DNA from: Pedobacter mendelii
Lineage (GTDB): Bacteria > Bacteroidota > Bacteroidia > Sphingobacteriales > Sphingobacteriaceae
Direction of reading: 5' to 3'
Assembly: GCF_014635725.1 (NCBI RefSeq)
Contig: NZ_BMDJ01000008.1
Span: 124,001-188,000 of the forward strand
Length of the DNA stretch: 64,000 nucleotides
Shown here piece by piece: positions 44,635 through 53,792 of this stretch (position 1 is the stretch's first letter; the number at the start of each line of letters is the position of its first letter). A program made the position numbers and the translations under genes. Under the pieces are notes generated by a model. That model searched no databases, was not told the DNA's origin, and worked only from the letters and a program-made list of their open reading frames with translations.

Positions 44635-45536
44635 TCTAATAATTCTAAAATTCTATTTAAATCATCATCACTTACAAAAGGGATTTCAATTGCGCCTTTA
44701 CCATTCTGACTAACTTTTAACTTTACGCGGGTTGCAAATTTTGATGCCAAATCATCCTGCAATTTTTGATATTGAAAAGAAACTGACTTTTCTTTAGGCT
44801 TATCATCGATTTTTAACGGTGTATGCTGCAGGTTACGAACCAATTCTTCTACTTTACGAACCGACAAGCCTTTATCTAAAATTTCCTGGTGTATGAATAA
44901 TTGTTTATCCACACCATCAACATTTATTAACGCCCGGGCATGCCCCATAGAAATCCTTTGATCGCGAATGGAAGCTTGTATTGCAGGCGGGAGTTTTAAT
45001 AAACGCAAATAATTAGTAACTGTTGTTCGGTTTTTACCAACACGTTCGCCCAATTGCTCTTGTTTCAAACCAACCTCATCTATCATCCTTTGAAAACTCA
45101 AAGCAACCTCAATCGCATTTAAATTTTCCCTTTGAATATTCTCAATTAGTGCCATTTCCAACATCTGCTGGTCGTTAGCGCTACGGATGTAAGCAGGAAT
45201 TTGAGATAAGCCCGCTAGTTTTGAAGCCCTGAACCTACGCTCGCCTGAAATGAGCTGATATTTGTTTGCCCCGATTTTTCTAACCGTAATGGGTTGTATT
45301 AATCCTTGAATTTTTATCGAATCGGCAAGTTCATTTAGTGCAACCTGGTCAAATTCAGTACGTGGCTGAAACGGATTGGTTTCAACTTCAGTTAAACTTA
45401 CATGACTGATATTACCAATCTGCTCGGTTTCGCTAACATGATTTACACTTTGCTTTGGAGGATGAGAAGATTCGCTATCATCTAAAAGCGCACTTAACCC
45501 TCTTCCTAAACCTGTTTTTCGCTGAAAAGATGTCAT
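44628..45536 (-). CDS. parB: Chromosome partitioning protein ParB
   Basis: A 302-residue ParB/Spo0J protein that binds parS sites and loads as a CTP-dependent clamp to segregate the origin. The CTP-binding domain shows NPFQPR, LADSIKIQGLIQPITV and the GERRFRASK motif; a helix-turn-helix follows (LSFQRMIDEVGLKQEQLGER), and the C-terminus is the dimerisation region. It starts 7 bases after parA. No consensus parS sequence was noticed in the window. Confidence 0.94.
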   Translation of the reverse strand: MTSFQRKTGLGRGLSALLDDSESSHPPKQSVNHVSETEQIGNISHVSLTEVETNPFQPRTEFDQVALNELADSIKIQGLIQPITVRKIGANKYQLISGERRFRASKLAGLSQIPAYIRSANDQQMLEMALIENIQRENLNAIEVALSFQRMIDEVGLKQEQLGERVGKNRTTVTNYLRLLKLPPAIQASIRDQRISMGHARALINVDGVDKQLFIHQEILDKGLSVRKVEELVRNLQHTPLKIDDKPKEKSVSFQYQKLQDDLASKFATRVKLKVSQNGKGAIEIPFVSDDDLNRILELLDW

Positions 45537-45543
45537 TTATAAT

Positions 45544-46347
45544 TTATAAAGTTGCTGTACCTATATTTTCTTCTTCCTTTAACAAGCCGTTTTTCTTCAC
45601 AATTTCTCGGGCAAGGTTAAGGTAATTAATTGCGCCTTTGCAATTTGCATCATGCATAATTACCGAAACACCATAGCTTGGTGCCTCACTTAAACGGGTA
45701 TTTCTTTGAATAATCGTATCAAATACCAATTCATGGAAATGCGTTCTAACTTCTTCTACAACCTGGTTAGATAAGCGTAAACGTACATCATACATGGTTA
45801 ATAAAATACCTTCTATTTCCAGTTCAGGATTTAAACGGTTTTGCACAATTTTAATTGTATTCAGCAATTTACCTAAGCCCTCTAAAGCAAAATATTCGCA
45901 TTGTACAGGAATTATTACCGAATCTGCGGCGGTTAGTGCATTAATGGTAATCAAACCTAATGAAGGTGAGCAATCTATAATGATAAAATCATATTGATCT
46001 TTAATTTTTTCTAAAACCGCTTTCATTTTATATTCGCGGTTATTTAGGTTAATCATCTCAATTTCGGCTCCAACCAAATCAATATGCGCAGGTAATAAAT
46101 CTAAATTTGGAGTTTCGGTTTTTTGAATTGCCAGTAGAGGATCTATATCATTAATGATGCATTCGTAAATACTATCTTTTATATTCCGGGGATCAAAACC
46201 AATACCCGAAGTCGAATTCGCCTGTGGATCAGCATCAACTAATAAAGTTTTATATTCTAATACGGCTAAACTCGCAGCCAGGTTTATAGATGATGTTGTT
46301 TTACCAACGCCACCTTTTTGATTTGCTATCGCAATAATTTTGCTCAT
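45544..46347 (-). CDS. parA: Chromosome partitioning ATPase ParA
   Basis: A 267-residue Soj/ParA ATPase. The deviant Walker A motif KGGVGKTTSS (about 11-20), DADPQANSTSG and IIDCSPSLGLIT are clear. With ParB it moves newly replicated origins. It is the first gene of the parA-parB-DUF5683-dapB-lepB cluster and diverges from the FMN reductase gene, with a 182-base region between them. Confidence 0.95.
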   Translation of the reverse strand: MSKIIAIANQKGGVGKTTSSINLAASLAVLEYKTLLVDADPQANSTSGIGFDPRNIKDSIYECIINDIDPLLAIQKTETPNLDLLPAHIDLVGAEIEMINLNNREYKMKAVLEKIKDQYDFIIIDCSPSLGLITINALTAADSVIIPVQCEYFALEGLGKLLNTIKIVQNRLNPELEIEGILLTMYDVRLRLSNQVVEEVRTHFHELVFDTIIQRNTRLSEAPSYGVSVIMHDANCKGAINYLNLAREIVKKNGLLKEEENIGTATL

Positions 46348-46529
46348 CTATGTATCCGAAATTTACTTAAAGTTTACTTGGGCTATATAATTTATGCCAT
46401 TTATTTGGACAAAAAGTTCTATTTTTGTGCTGTTTACGCCCTTTTTCTCAATCAGCTAAGATACAAACTATATGGCAATTTTAGCAAGAAGGGCATTCGG
46501 GTTTTGCACATCTTATTAACAATTCATCC

Positions 46530-47051
46530 ATGATTACAATTATAGCCGGAACCAACAGACCCAATAGCAATACGCTTAAAGTGGCCAAATATTACAAGCA
46601 ACAACTCGAATTAAAAGGTATGCAAGCTAACCTACTCAGTTTGGAGCATTTACCTGTTGATGTGCTTAACAGTGATATGTTTGGTAAACGTACAGAAGCT
46701 TTTCAAAAAATCCAGGATCTGGTTTCTGCTACTGAAAAATTTCTTTTCATAATGCCTGAATATAATGGAAGTTACCCTGGTGTTTTAAAAGTTTTAATAG
46801 ATGCATGCAATTTCCCGGAAAGTTTTTATGACAAGAAAGCAGCATTGGTTGGCATTTCATCCGGCAAATACGGAAACATTCGAGGTGTAGATCACTTTAC
46901 AGGTGTTTGCCATTATGTTCATTTAAATGTTTTACCGCTACGTTTACACATCCCTAATATAAAATCCGAGCTTGATTTAGATGGCAACCTGATTAAAGAG
47001 GATACCATTAAGTTTACAAACGAACAGATTGATAAGTTTATTCATTTCTAA
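46530..47051 (+). CDS. NADPH-dependent FMN reductase-like flavoprotein
   Basis: A 173-residue flavodoxin-fold enzyme. The FMN phosphate loop is AGTNRPNSNTLKVAK, followed by FIMPEYNGSYPGVLKVLIDA (flavin-contacting PEYN) and ISSGKYGNIRGVD. Members reduce FMN, quinones, azo dyes or metals with NAD(P)H, so no substrate is named. Unusual is the 3' end: the last 14 codons (KFTNEQIDKFIHF) are the first unit of a 76-bp tandem array that continues downstream to about 47372. Confidence 0.88.
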   Translation: MITIIAGTNRPNSNTLKVAKYYKQQLELKGMQANLLSLEHLPVDVLNSDMFGKRTEAFQKIQDLVSATEKFLFIMPEYNGSYPGVLKVLIDACNFPESFYDKKAALVGISSGKYGNIRGVDHFTGVCHYVHLNVLPLRLHIPNIKSELDLDGNLIKEDTIKFTNEQIDKFIHF

Positions 47052-47372
47052 ACCAGGATTTACCGGATTTTTTGATTTTAGGATTAAGTTTATAAACTAA
47101 CAGATTGATAAGTTTATTCATTTCTAAACCAGGATTTACCGGATTTTTTGATTTTAGGATTAAGTTTACAAACGAACAGATTGATAAGTTTATTCATTTC
47201 TAAACTAGGATTTACCGGATTTTTTGATTTTAGGATTAAGTTTATAAACTAACAGATTGATAAGTTTATTCATTTTTAAACTAGGATTTACCGGATTTTT
47301 TGATTTTAGGATTAAGTTTATAAACGAATCGATTGACAAGTTTATTCATTTATAAACCAGGATTTTAGAGCA
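47010..47372. repeat. 76-bp tandem array grown from the 3' end of the FMN reductase gene
   Basis: Units begin at 47010, 47086, 47162, 47238 and 47314, exactly 76 bases apart; the fifth is partial. The first 42 bases of unit 1 are the end of the coding sequence. Since 76 is not a multiple of three, copies are out of frame with each other. Units 1 and 3 share TTTACAAACGAACAG, units 2 and 4 share TTTATAAACTAACAG, while units 1 and 2 share CTAAACCAGG and 3 and 4 CTAAACTAGG, so a two-unit block was probably duplicated. Confidence 0.92.
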
Positions 47373-47566
47373 AGATTTCTAATATTTTGGATTTTGAAGG
47401 ATTCTAATCCAAGACCTCTATAATTGTAACCTTTAATAAGATGTAATTTGTTATTCCGCAGATTTCGAGAATTCTATCAGCCAGCTTTTAAAAAGCTAAA
47501 TGTAGAATTATATACTTTAGTCTTTCCCTTCCCAGTATTTTTTCGCACCGAGCAACTTTCAACCTT
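47373..47566. other. Intergenic remainder after the 76-bp array
   Basis: About 195 bases between the array and the stop of the minus-strand BtuF-like gene. AT-rich; a GCTTTTAAAAAGC hairpin lies near 47482-47494. No gene or clear terminator was recognised. Confidence 0.4.
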
Positions 47567-48019
47567 TTACGCCCCAAACCGAATCCACTTATCACCTTCG
47601 CAGCCAAAAATAAATGAGCCCGGGTGTATCATCTCTGCCATATCTTCTATTAAAGAAACCGCATTATCTGCAGTAACACTTCTATTAACATCATCATTCA
47701 AAAGAATAATCCTATTGTTTTTTACCGCTTGCCAATCTGGATTTAACATCCCAGGGACTTCCCTCATCAATTCAGTTAAGGTTTTACCAGGTTGATAATA
47801 AATGATGAAAGCGGCATTGAAAACATCAGATTCTATCATTCCTCCGGCTAGCGCAATTTCTTCTGATAAAAAGTAACTCGGGTTGTTATTAACATCTAAC
47901 AAAGCGACAGGCATTTTATCCATAAACTTAATTTTATGCTCAACTATGTCTAAACGGTCTTGTAAATCTTCCAGCTTTGCGGCATCAAGGCCAATAAATA
48001 AATCGTTTAAAAAAGACAT
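47567..48019 (-). CDS. Truncated BtuF/TroA-like binding-protein lobe
   Basis: A protein of about 150 residues that looks like the C-terminal lobe of a cobalamin- or siderophore-type periplasmic binding protein: a long helix (LEDLQDRLDIVEHKIKFM), MPVALLDVNNNPSYFLSEEI, LAGG, then LNPDWQAVKNNRIILL and LIEDMAEMIHPGSF. It lacks the N-terminal lobe and any signal peptide, so it would stay in the cytoplasm. No permease or ATPase is nearby. The ATG at 48017-48019 is preferred to one 12 codons upstream because that region faces the divergent gene. It may be a degraded gene or a small protein family of its own. Confidence 0.6.
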   Translation of the reverse strand: MSFLNDLFIGLDAAKLEDLQDRLDIVEHKIKFMDKMPVALLDVNNNPSYFLSEEIALAGGMIESDVFNAAFIIYYQPGKTLTELMREVPGMLNPDWQAVKNNRIILLNDDVNRSVTADNAVSLIEDMAEMIHPGSFIFGCEGDKWIRFGA

Positions 48020-48065
48020 CTGCATTAAATTTATTAATTTGTGCAAAAATAACATTCCTTATCGC

Positions 48066-49700
48066 ATGCGAGGCTCATTTAAATATATATTTTGGATTTT
48101 TTGCAGCATTCTTTTCATTTCATGCAAAGAGACAGCAGATAACAAAAACAAAAAAGTCTTTAATATAAATCTCGATCAGGGTTTAACATCTTTAGATCCT
48201 GCTTTCGCCCGTAATCAAAATGCAATTTGGATGACCAACCAGATTTTTAACGGTTTGGTACAAATAGATTCTAACTTACAAACTGTTCCATGCATAGCTA
48301 AAACCTGGCAAATTTCAGCAGATGCCTTAACCTATACTTTCAATCTACGTAATGACGTATATTTTCAAGATGACCCCATATTTAAAAATGGCAAAGGTAG
48401 AAAAGTTGTAGCCAGCGATTTTGCTTATAGTTTCTACCGCTTAATCGACCCAAAAATTGCTTCATCAGGTGGATGGATTTTTAGCGATAAAGTAAAAGAC
48501 CAACAGAATTTTATTGCCTTAAACGATTCTACTTTTCAGATAAAACTGGTTCGTCCTTTTCCTCCATTTATGAGTTTGTTAACCTCTCAATACTGCTCAG
48601 TTGTACCTAAAGAAGTTGTTGAACACTATGGAAAAGATTTTAGAAGCCATCCTGTTGGTACAGGGCCTTTTAAATTTAAATATTGGAAAGAAGGTGAAAT
48701 TTTGGTGCTTTTAAAAAATGATCATTATTGGGAAAAAGACTCCAATGGCTTTCAATTACCATATATTGATGCATTAAAAGCCTCATTCATTACCGATAAA
48801 CAAAGTGGATTTATGAGCTTTTTAAAAAAAGACCTTGATTTTTATTATAGCGTTGATGGCAGCTACCGCGATGATATTTTAACTAAAAGCGGTAAAATGA
48901 CATCAAAATATAAAGGCAAATTTACTTTAAGAAAAGGGCCATATTTATGTACCGAGTACGTTGGTATTTTAGTTGACTCTACTTTGGATATTGTTAAAAA
49001 TTCGCCCCTTCGGTTTAAAAAAGTAAGACAGGCTATAAACTATTCTATTGATAGAGAAAAGTTAATTAAATATTTACGAAATGGAATCGGAATCCCTTCA
49101 ACCTCGGGTTTTATACCCAAAGGGATGCCCGGTTTTGATAGTGCTACTGTTCATGGTTATAATTATAACCCAAAACTTGCAGCAAAATTATTAGTCGAAG
49201 CGGGCTACCCTGAAGGAAAAGGTTTAACGGAAATCACCTTAAATACCACAACTACATATAAAGATTTAATCGAATTTATACAAGGAGAATTAAGTGCCAT
49301 CGGTATCAAAACTAAAATTGATGTTAGTCCTAGTGCCAGCTTAAGAGATTTAATGTCGAAAAATAATGTAAACTTTTTCCGTGGAAGCTGGATTGCGGAT
49401 TACGCTGATGGTGAAAACTATCTTTCGATGTTTTATTCTAAAAATAAAGTACCCTACGGACCAAACTATACTGCCTTTTACAATAAAGCTTTCGATAAGT
49501 TATTTGAAGAAAGTTATTACGAACCTAATAATGAAAAACGTTTTAAACTTTACCGTGAAATGGATCAAATGGTGATGGATTATTCTCCGGTAGTACCAGT
49601 TTTTTACGATCAATCAGTAGTGATGCTTCAAAACAATATCAGTGGCTATCCGATGAATCCGTTGAGTTTAATGATTTTGAAAAGAGTTAAAAAGAAATAA
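48066..49700 (+). CDS. Peptide-type ABC substrate-binding lipoprotein (SBP family 5)
   Basis: A 544-residue solute-binding lipoprotein of the OppA/DppA type. The lipoprotein signal is short (about 1-19) and ends FISCKE. Typical parts are LTSLDPAFARNQNAIWM, VVASDFAYSFYRLIDPK, HPVGTGPFKF and RQAINYSIDREKLI. The frame is open 61 codons further upstream over the divergent gene, but the lipoprotein signal fixes the start at 48066. No permease or ATPase genes are adjacent, so its transporter partner must be encoded elsewhere. It ends at a large palindromic element that can act as terminator. Confidence 0.88.
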   Translation: MRGSFKYIFWIFCSILFISCKETADNKNKKVFNINLDQGLTSLDPAFARNQNAIWMTNQIFNGLVQIDSNLQTVPCIAKTWQISADALTYTFNLRNDVYFQDDPIFKNGKGRKVVASDFAYSFYRLIDPKIASSGGWIFSDKVKDQQNFIALNDSTFQIKLVRPFPPFMSLLTSQYCSVVPKEVVEHYGKDFRSHPVGTGPFKFKYWKEGEILVLLKNDHYWEKDSNGFQLPYIDALKASFITDKQSGFMSFLKKDLDFYYSVDGSYRDDILTKSGKMTSKYKGKFTLRKGPYLCTEYVGILVDSTLDIVKNSPLRFKKVRQAINYSIDREKLIKYLRNGIGIPSTSGFIPKGMPGFDSATVHGYNYNPKLAAKLLVEAGYPEGKGLTEITLNTTTTYKDLIEFIQGELSAIGIKTKIDVSPSASLRDLMSKNNVNFFRGSWIADYADGENYLSMFYSKNKVPYGPNYTAFYNKAFDKLFEESYYEPNNEKRFKLYREMDQMVMDYSPVVPVFYDQSVVMLQNNISGYPMNPLSLMILKRVKKK

Positions 49701-49704
49701 AAAA

Positions 49705-49824
49705 GAGGCTGTCTCATACAATTTAGAGCTTGTCACGTTGAGCTTGTCGAAACGCTATAAAAAGCAATTCTTACAAGTCCTTCGACAGGCTCGCGATTAC
49801 ATTTCGTAGTTATGAGACAGCCTT
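49705..49824. repeat. GGCTGTCTCATA element enclosing a TTCGACA palindrome, best copy
   Basis: Outer ends GGCTGTCTCATA (49707-49718) and TATGAGACAGCC (49811-49822) are perfect complements, flanked by A and T runs. Inside are the arms CTTGTCACGTTGAGCTTGTC and CCTTCGACAGGCTCGCGATT. It sits between two convergent genes and probably serves as their shared terminator. Confidence 0.85.
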
Positions 49825-49855
49825 TTTGATATCTTTATTTGTATTAGGTTTACAA

Positions 49856-52285
49856 TTATTGCTGAACGCCTCCCATTCCACCACCTTGTTGTTGCTGGTC
49901 TTGCTTAATATCGTCGTTTTTAATTTTCTTCTTCTCTGTGAATTTAAGTTTACCAAAAGTATAGCTAAAGCTTAAGGTGTAGTTACGCAATGGATAGTAT
50001 ATATTTTGACTTTGATAAATAGTACCTGTCTGATTAACAGCATTATTAATAGTTTTTATATGCAAATTTTTTGTAAAAGGGTTCAACACACCTAAACCAA
50101 TACTTCCTTTCTTTTTGAAGAGTTCTTTTTTAAGGGATGCACCATAGATATAAAAAGGATCAGTAACACCTTGATAAGTACGTCTTTTAGATGTTATTAC
50201 GTTAAACAGCTCAAAATTATAACCCTTACCAAAGCCATATGCTGAACGTACAAACCAATTGAAGTTAAAAAAAGTACCCGTATTAACATTTGTTTCATCA
50301 TTATTTACCGAATATGTATTTCCCGCAAAGTTGGTCATTAATGTCCATTTTGGTTTAGGGTTGTATGATGCAAAAACATTAAATCCATAAACTGGCGCAG
50401 TACCAACATTTATATAGGAAGTTAATGTCTTATTTACACCGTTTTCTGAAATTGGTGAAATCGAATTTTCTATTACATCGCTCGTGCGGCGGTAAAATAT
50501 TGAAGCATTTATTATCGATCCTTTGATATAAGTATTATAACCTAACTCCAAGTTATCGCTTAACTCAGGACTTAACTGAGGATTACCCTGCATAACATTA
50601 AACTGGTCGCTCTCGTTACGAAAAGGATTTAGATAAGATTGTGAAGGCCTTTGTACTCGTCGATTATAACTTAATTTTAAAGTGGCACCCCCTTTTAAAT
50701 TTTGCGAGATAATTGCGCTTGGAAACAAGTTTAAATAATCATTTTTCTGAATCCCACTGCTTTGTGTATTAAAGTCTATTCGAGTATACTCAGCCCTAAC
50801 ACCACCTTTAAATTTTAATTTTTTTGTTAAATCGAAGCTGACAACGCCATAAGCTGCGCCAACGTTTTGGTTGTATTCAAAATCTTGAGCGGTATTATCA
50901 AATTGACTTTGTATATCCCTTAAAATTGCTTTTGCGCCAACCTCTAAAGTTGTTTTTTTATTAAATGGATAAGTATAATCTGTTTGAAAGGTGTATTCAT
51001 TATTTTTACCTGTGTTGTTACTGTTGGTTCGCAAACCTGATGGGAAGGCAGCTGAAGTAAGAAAATTACTAAAGCTTGTAGGTGTACGCCCTGTTGACAG
51101 TTGTGCTGATACAGAGAATTCTTCTCCTTCTTTTTTACTCGTTTTTCGATAGTCAACATTCCAGTCTAGGTTTCTAAAAGTCATGTCCATATCGCCAATG
51201 TTAGATGCAACCAAATTATTAATTATATAATTGGTTTCACTTGGACCCCCATTAGAAAAGCTATTTAACTTTGCCGTTGTACTGATATTATTATAAGCGT
51301 TAAAATCATAATCTAAACCTAAACTCCCATTATATCCATTTCGGCTCCAGTTAGAAAACCCGTTTTGAGAAATGTTATTTGTAGTACCATTTAAATAGGT
51401 TGTATTCGTAATAAATTCAGTTTGTGATTTTTGAGGATAAGCTAAATTGGTACCCAAACTCGTATTTACACTTAAGCGGCCAGTTTTTGCAGTTAAATTA
51501 AATGAACCATTATTCTGACGTGTGCCTGCCGCAGCATTTACAGAACCACTTACACCCTGAGCGTTTGACTTTTTAGTGATGATATTTATAATACCACCCG
51601 AACCTTCAGCATCGTATTTAGCAGATGGACTAGTAATTACTTCAACAGTTTTAATTTGCTCTGCAGGAATCATTTTTAAAGCATCAGCAACACTACTTGC
51701 CATTGTACCCGAAGGCTTACCGTTAATTAATACACGAACAGCACCACCACGAAGTTGAATATTCCCAGTAGGATCAACAGAAAGCATCGGTACTTTACGC
51801 ATTACATCAGTAGCATCGCCACCGGCATTTGTGCCATCAGCTTCTGCATTGTAAACCATTCTATCAATTTTGTTTTCAATAATCGCCTTTGTACCTGTAA
51901 TCTGAACATCTGCCAAATTATTTTCTGTTGATGAAATAAGGATGTTTCCTAAATTATTATCGGGTTTTGCAGGGGTTGTGGTAACTAAAACAGTTTTTGT
52001 TTTGTAACCCATAAAACCAATTATCAATTTGTATGCATCTGGAGCCACGTTTTGCAAAGTCAGCTTACCCTTTTCATCAGTTACACCACCGTTTACCGAT
52101 TTTGTTGTTTTAACAGAAATAAGTGATATTGTAGCATAATCAATTGGTTTTTTACTAACTGAATCTAAAACAGTTATGCTAACACGACCTGCAACAGTTG
52201 CTTTTTGAGCACCGCCCATTCCGAATTGTGCATGGGCATTTAAAAATATTCCGAGGATGAAAGTTAAAAGTAAAATTCTTTTCAT
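49856..52285 (-). CDS. Outer membrane beta-barrel protein with TonB-plug and carboxypeptidase-regulatory domains
   Basis: An 809-residue outer-membrane protein: signal peptide (1-19, ending NAHA-Q), a carboxypeptidase-regulatory-like domain (about 33-115), a plug-like domain (MVYNAEADGTNAGGDATDVM to GSGGIINIITKK) and a C-terminal barrel of the OMP_b-brl_3 family. The C-terminus is a Gln/Gly-rich tail (DQQQQGGGMGGVQQ) instead of an aromatic barrel end. No SusD partner is adjacent. Members may import siderophores or peptides, but the substrate is not known. Confidence 0.87.
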   Translation of the reverse strand: MKRILLLTFILGIFLNAHAQFGMGGAQKATVAGRVSITVLDSVSKKPIDYATISLISVKTTKSVNGGVTDEKGKLTLQNVAPDAYKLIIGFMGYKTKTVLVTTTPAKPDNNLGNILISSTENNLADVQITGTKAIIENKIDRMVYNAEADGTNAGGDATDVMRKVPMLSVDPTGNIQLRGGAVRVLINGKPSGTMASSVADALKMIPAEQIKTVEVITSPSAKYDAEGSGGIINIITKKSNAQGVSGSVNAAAGTRQNNGSFNLTAKTGRLSVNTSLGTNLAYPQKSQTEFITNTTYLNGTTNNISQNGFSNWSRNGYNGSLGLDYDFNAYNNISTTAKLNSFSNGGPSETNYIINNLVASNIGDMDMTFRNLDWNVDYRKTSKKEGEEFSVSAQLSTGRTPTSFSNFLTSAAFPSGLRTNSNNTGKNNEYTFQTDYTYPFNKKTTLEVGAKAILRDIQSQFDNTAQDFEYNQNVGAAYGVVSFDLTKKLKFKGGVRAEYTRIDFNTQSSGIQKNDYLNLFPSAIISQNLKGGATLKLSYNRRVQRPSQSYLNPFRNESDQFNVMQGNPQLSPELSDNLELGYNTYIKGSIINASIFYRRTSDVIENSISPISENGVNKTLTSYINVGTAPVYGFNVFASYNPKPKWTLMTNFAGNTYSVNNDETNVNTGTFFNFNWFVRSAYGFGKGYNFELFNVITSKRRTYQGVTDPFYIYGASLKKELFKKKGSIGLGVLNPFTKNLHIKTINNAVNQTGTIYQSQNIYYPLRNYTLSFSYTFGKLKFTEKKKIKNDDIKQDQQQQGGGMGGVQQ

Positions 52286-52460
52286 GTTAATAATAGTTTT
52301 TTGTAATTAGTCTGCTAAAGGTCGTATTTGTTACAATACAATGGAATACTTTTTACGCGACGTTGTTTAGTTAGTCGGCAAAGGTGCGACTTTTATCGGT
52401 AAAAAAAATAATGGATGATGGAAAATGTTTTATGAATAACGGAAACCGGGTGAAAATAAA

Positions 52461-52495
52461 AAATGGATAACAGGCCTTTTGCCCATTATCCATTT
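52461..52495. terminator. Hairpin terminator after the first CFA-type gene
   Basis: AAATGGATAA (52461-52470) pairs with TTATCCATTT (52486-52495), with an inner GGC/GCC pairing. T-rich tracts follow on both sides. It lies 49 bases after the stop of the minus-strand methyltransferase gene and marks the end of the lipid cluster. Confidence 0.7.
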
Positions 52496-52543
52496 CTATT
52501 TTTTTTGAACGATGTAATACCATATTACATCGAATATCTCAAA

Positions 52544-53782
52544 TTATCTCGAAGTATTATTTGGTCTGGAATAAACGAATTGCATTACATTAATGTTGCG
52601 CATAGCAAAAGCGGCTTCGCAGTAATTTAAGTAATAATTCCATTTGCGAATAAATTTTTCATCAAAACCTAAGGTTTTAACCTTATCTAGGTGCTTATTA
52701 AATTCTATAAACCAAAGATGAAGCGTTTTGGCATAATCTAAGCCCATGTCTTTTAAATCTACCATAGTTAAATCTCCTGTATCATTTATAGCTTTATTAA
52801 TTGCAGCTACAGATGGCAATAATGAACCAGGAAAAATATGTTTTTGAATCCAGTCTACTCCGTTTCTTAATTTTTCATACCTGCAATCGGGCGAAGTAAT
52901 TACCTGAAATGCAAAAATTCCATCAGGTTTTAAAAGTTGCTGGCATTTTTCAAAGTATGTTTTTAAATATTGGTGACCAACTGCTTCCAACATTTCTATA
53001 GATACAATTTTATCAAAAGTACCTTCAATTTTACGATAATCCTGAATGATTATTGAAACGCTATTTTCTAAGCCTTCTTCTTTTACACGTTCTATAGCAA
53101 GTTTTTGTTGTTCCTTTGAAATCGTTACTGAAGTAACTTTACATCCATAATTTCTAGCCAAAAAGATTGCATTACCACCCCAACCACTTCCAATTTCTAG
53201 AACATGGTCTGTTGGTTTAACTTTTAATTGCTTTGCTAATCTATCATATTTCGCATATTGAGATTCTTCTAAACTCACATTTTCATTTAAAAAATAACCG
53301 CTTGAATAAGTCATCGTCTTATCCAAAAACGTAGAAAAGAAATCATTATTTAAATCATAATGCTCTGAAATATTTTTTTGCGAACCTGCAAGTGTATTCG
53401 CCCTGCGGACATGAGTTAACTTATTAACAAACTTAAATAAATTAAGTGCAACAGATTTTATTTTACTTCCTGTAATGGATGGTGCGTTATCTATGTTTAA
53501 TATAACCCATTTAATTACGTTCGTAATGTTTGCTGTATCCCATAAACCCGATGTATAAGCTTCTCCAAAACCAATATCGCCATACAAAGCGATCGACTTA
53601 AAAAAATCGGGATGATTAATCTGAATACTTGCAGAAATTTTATTTTCTCCGTCTCCAAAAACCAGGGTTTCTCCATTTGGCAAAGAGATTTCCATTTTAC
53701 CCAAGGTCATTTTTGAAAGTGCATTCAGCACCAATCTTTCATAAAACCCGGTTGATGTTTTAGCAGCGGCAAGCGTATTCAT
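52544..53782 (-). CDS. Cyclopropane-fatty-acid-synthase-type methyltransferase 1
   Basis: A 412-residue SAM-dependent enzyme that acts on the double bond of phospholipid acyl chains. The SAM loop is VLEIGSGWGGNAIFLAR; then VSIEMLEAVGH, FAFQVITSPDCRYE and HLWFIEFNKHLDKVK follow the CFA pattern. The N-terminal 100 residues form the lipid-binding part. It is the last gene of the lipid cluster and lies 10 bases after the DUF1365 gene. Because a second, shorter homologue lies at 56708-57787, at least one may make a product other than a cyclopropane ring. Confidence 0.88.
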   Translation of the reverse strand: MNTLAAAKTSTGFYERLVLNALSKMTLGKMEISLPNGETLVFGDGENKISASIQINHPDFFKSIALYGDIGFGEAYTSGLWDTANITNVIKWVILNIDNAPSITGSKIKSVALNLFKFVNKLTHVRRANTLAGSQKNISEHYDLNNDFFSTFLDKTMTYSSGYFLNENVSLEESQYAKYDRLAKQLKVKPTDHVLEIGSGWGGNAIFLARNYGCKVTSVTISKEQQKLAIERVKEEGLENSVSIIIQDYRKIEGTFDKIVSIEMLEAVGHQYLKTYFEKCQQLLKPDGIFAFQVITSPDCRYEKLRNGVDWIQKHIFPGSLLPSVAAINKAINDTGDLTMVDLKDMGLDYAKTLHLWFIEFNKHLDKVKTLGFDEKFIRKWNYYLNYCEAAFAMRNINVMQFVYSRPNNTSR

Positions 53783-53792
53783 AATCTTTAAT

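Noticed and set aside
44628..46347. parS site near parAB
   Set aside because: I found no TGTTTCACGTGAAACA-like palindrome in or around the genes.
47010..47372. Possible CRISPR array or repeat protein
   Set aside because: There are no unique spacers; the whole 76-base unit repeats, starting in a coding 3' end, and its length is not a multiple of three.
47883..48065. N-terminal extension of the peptide-binding lipoprotein
   Set aside because: It is antisense to the divergent gene, and the lipoprotein signal starts at the ATG at 48066.
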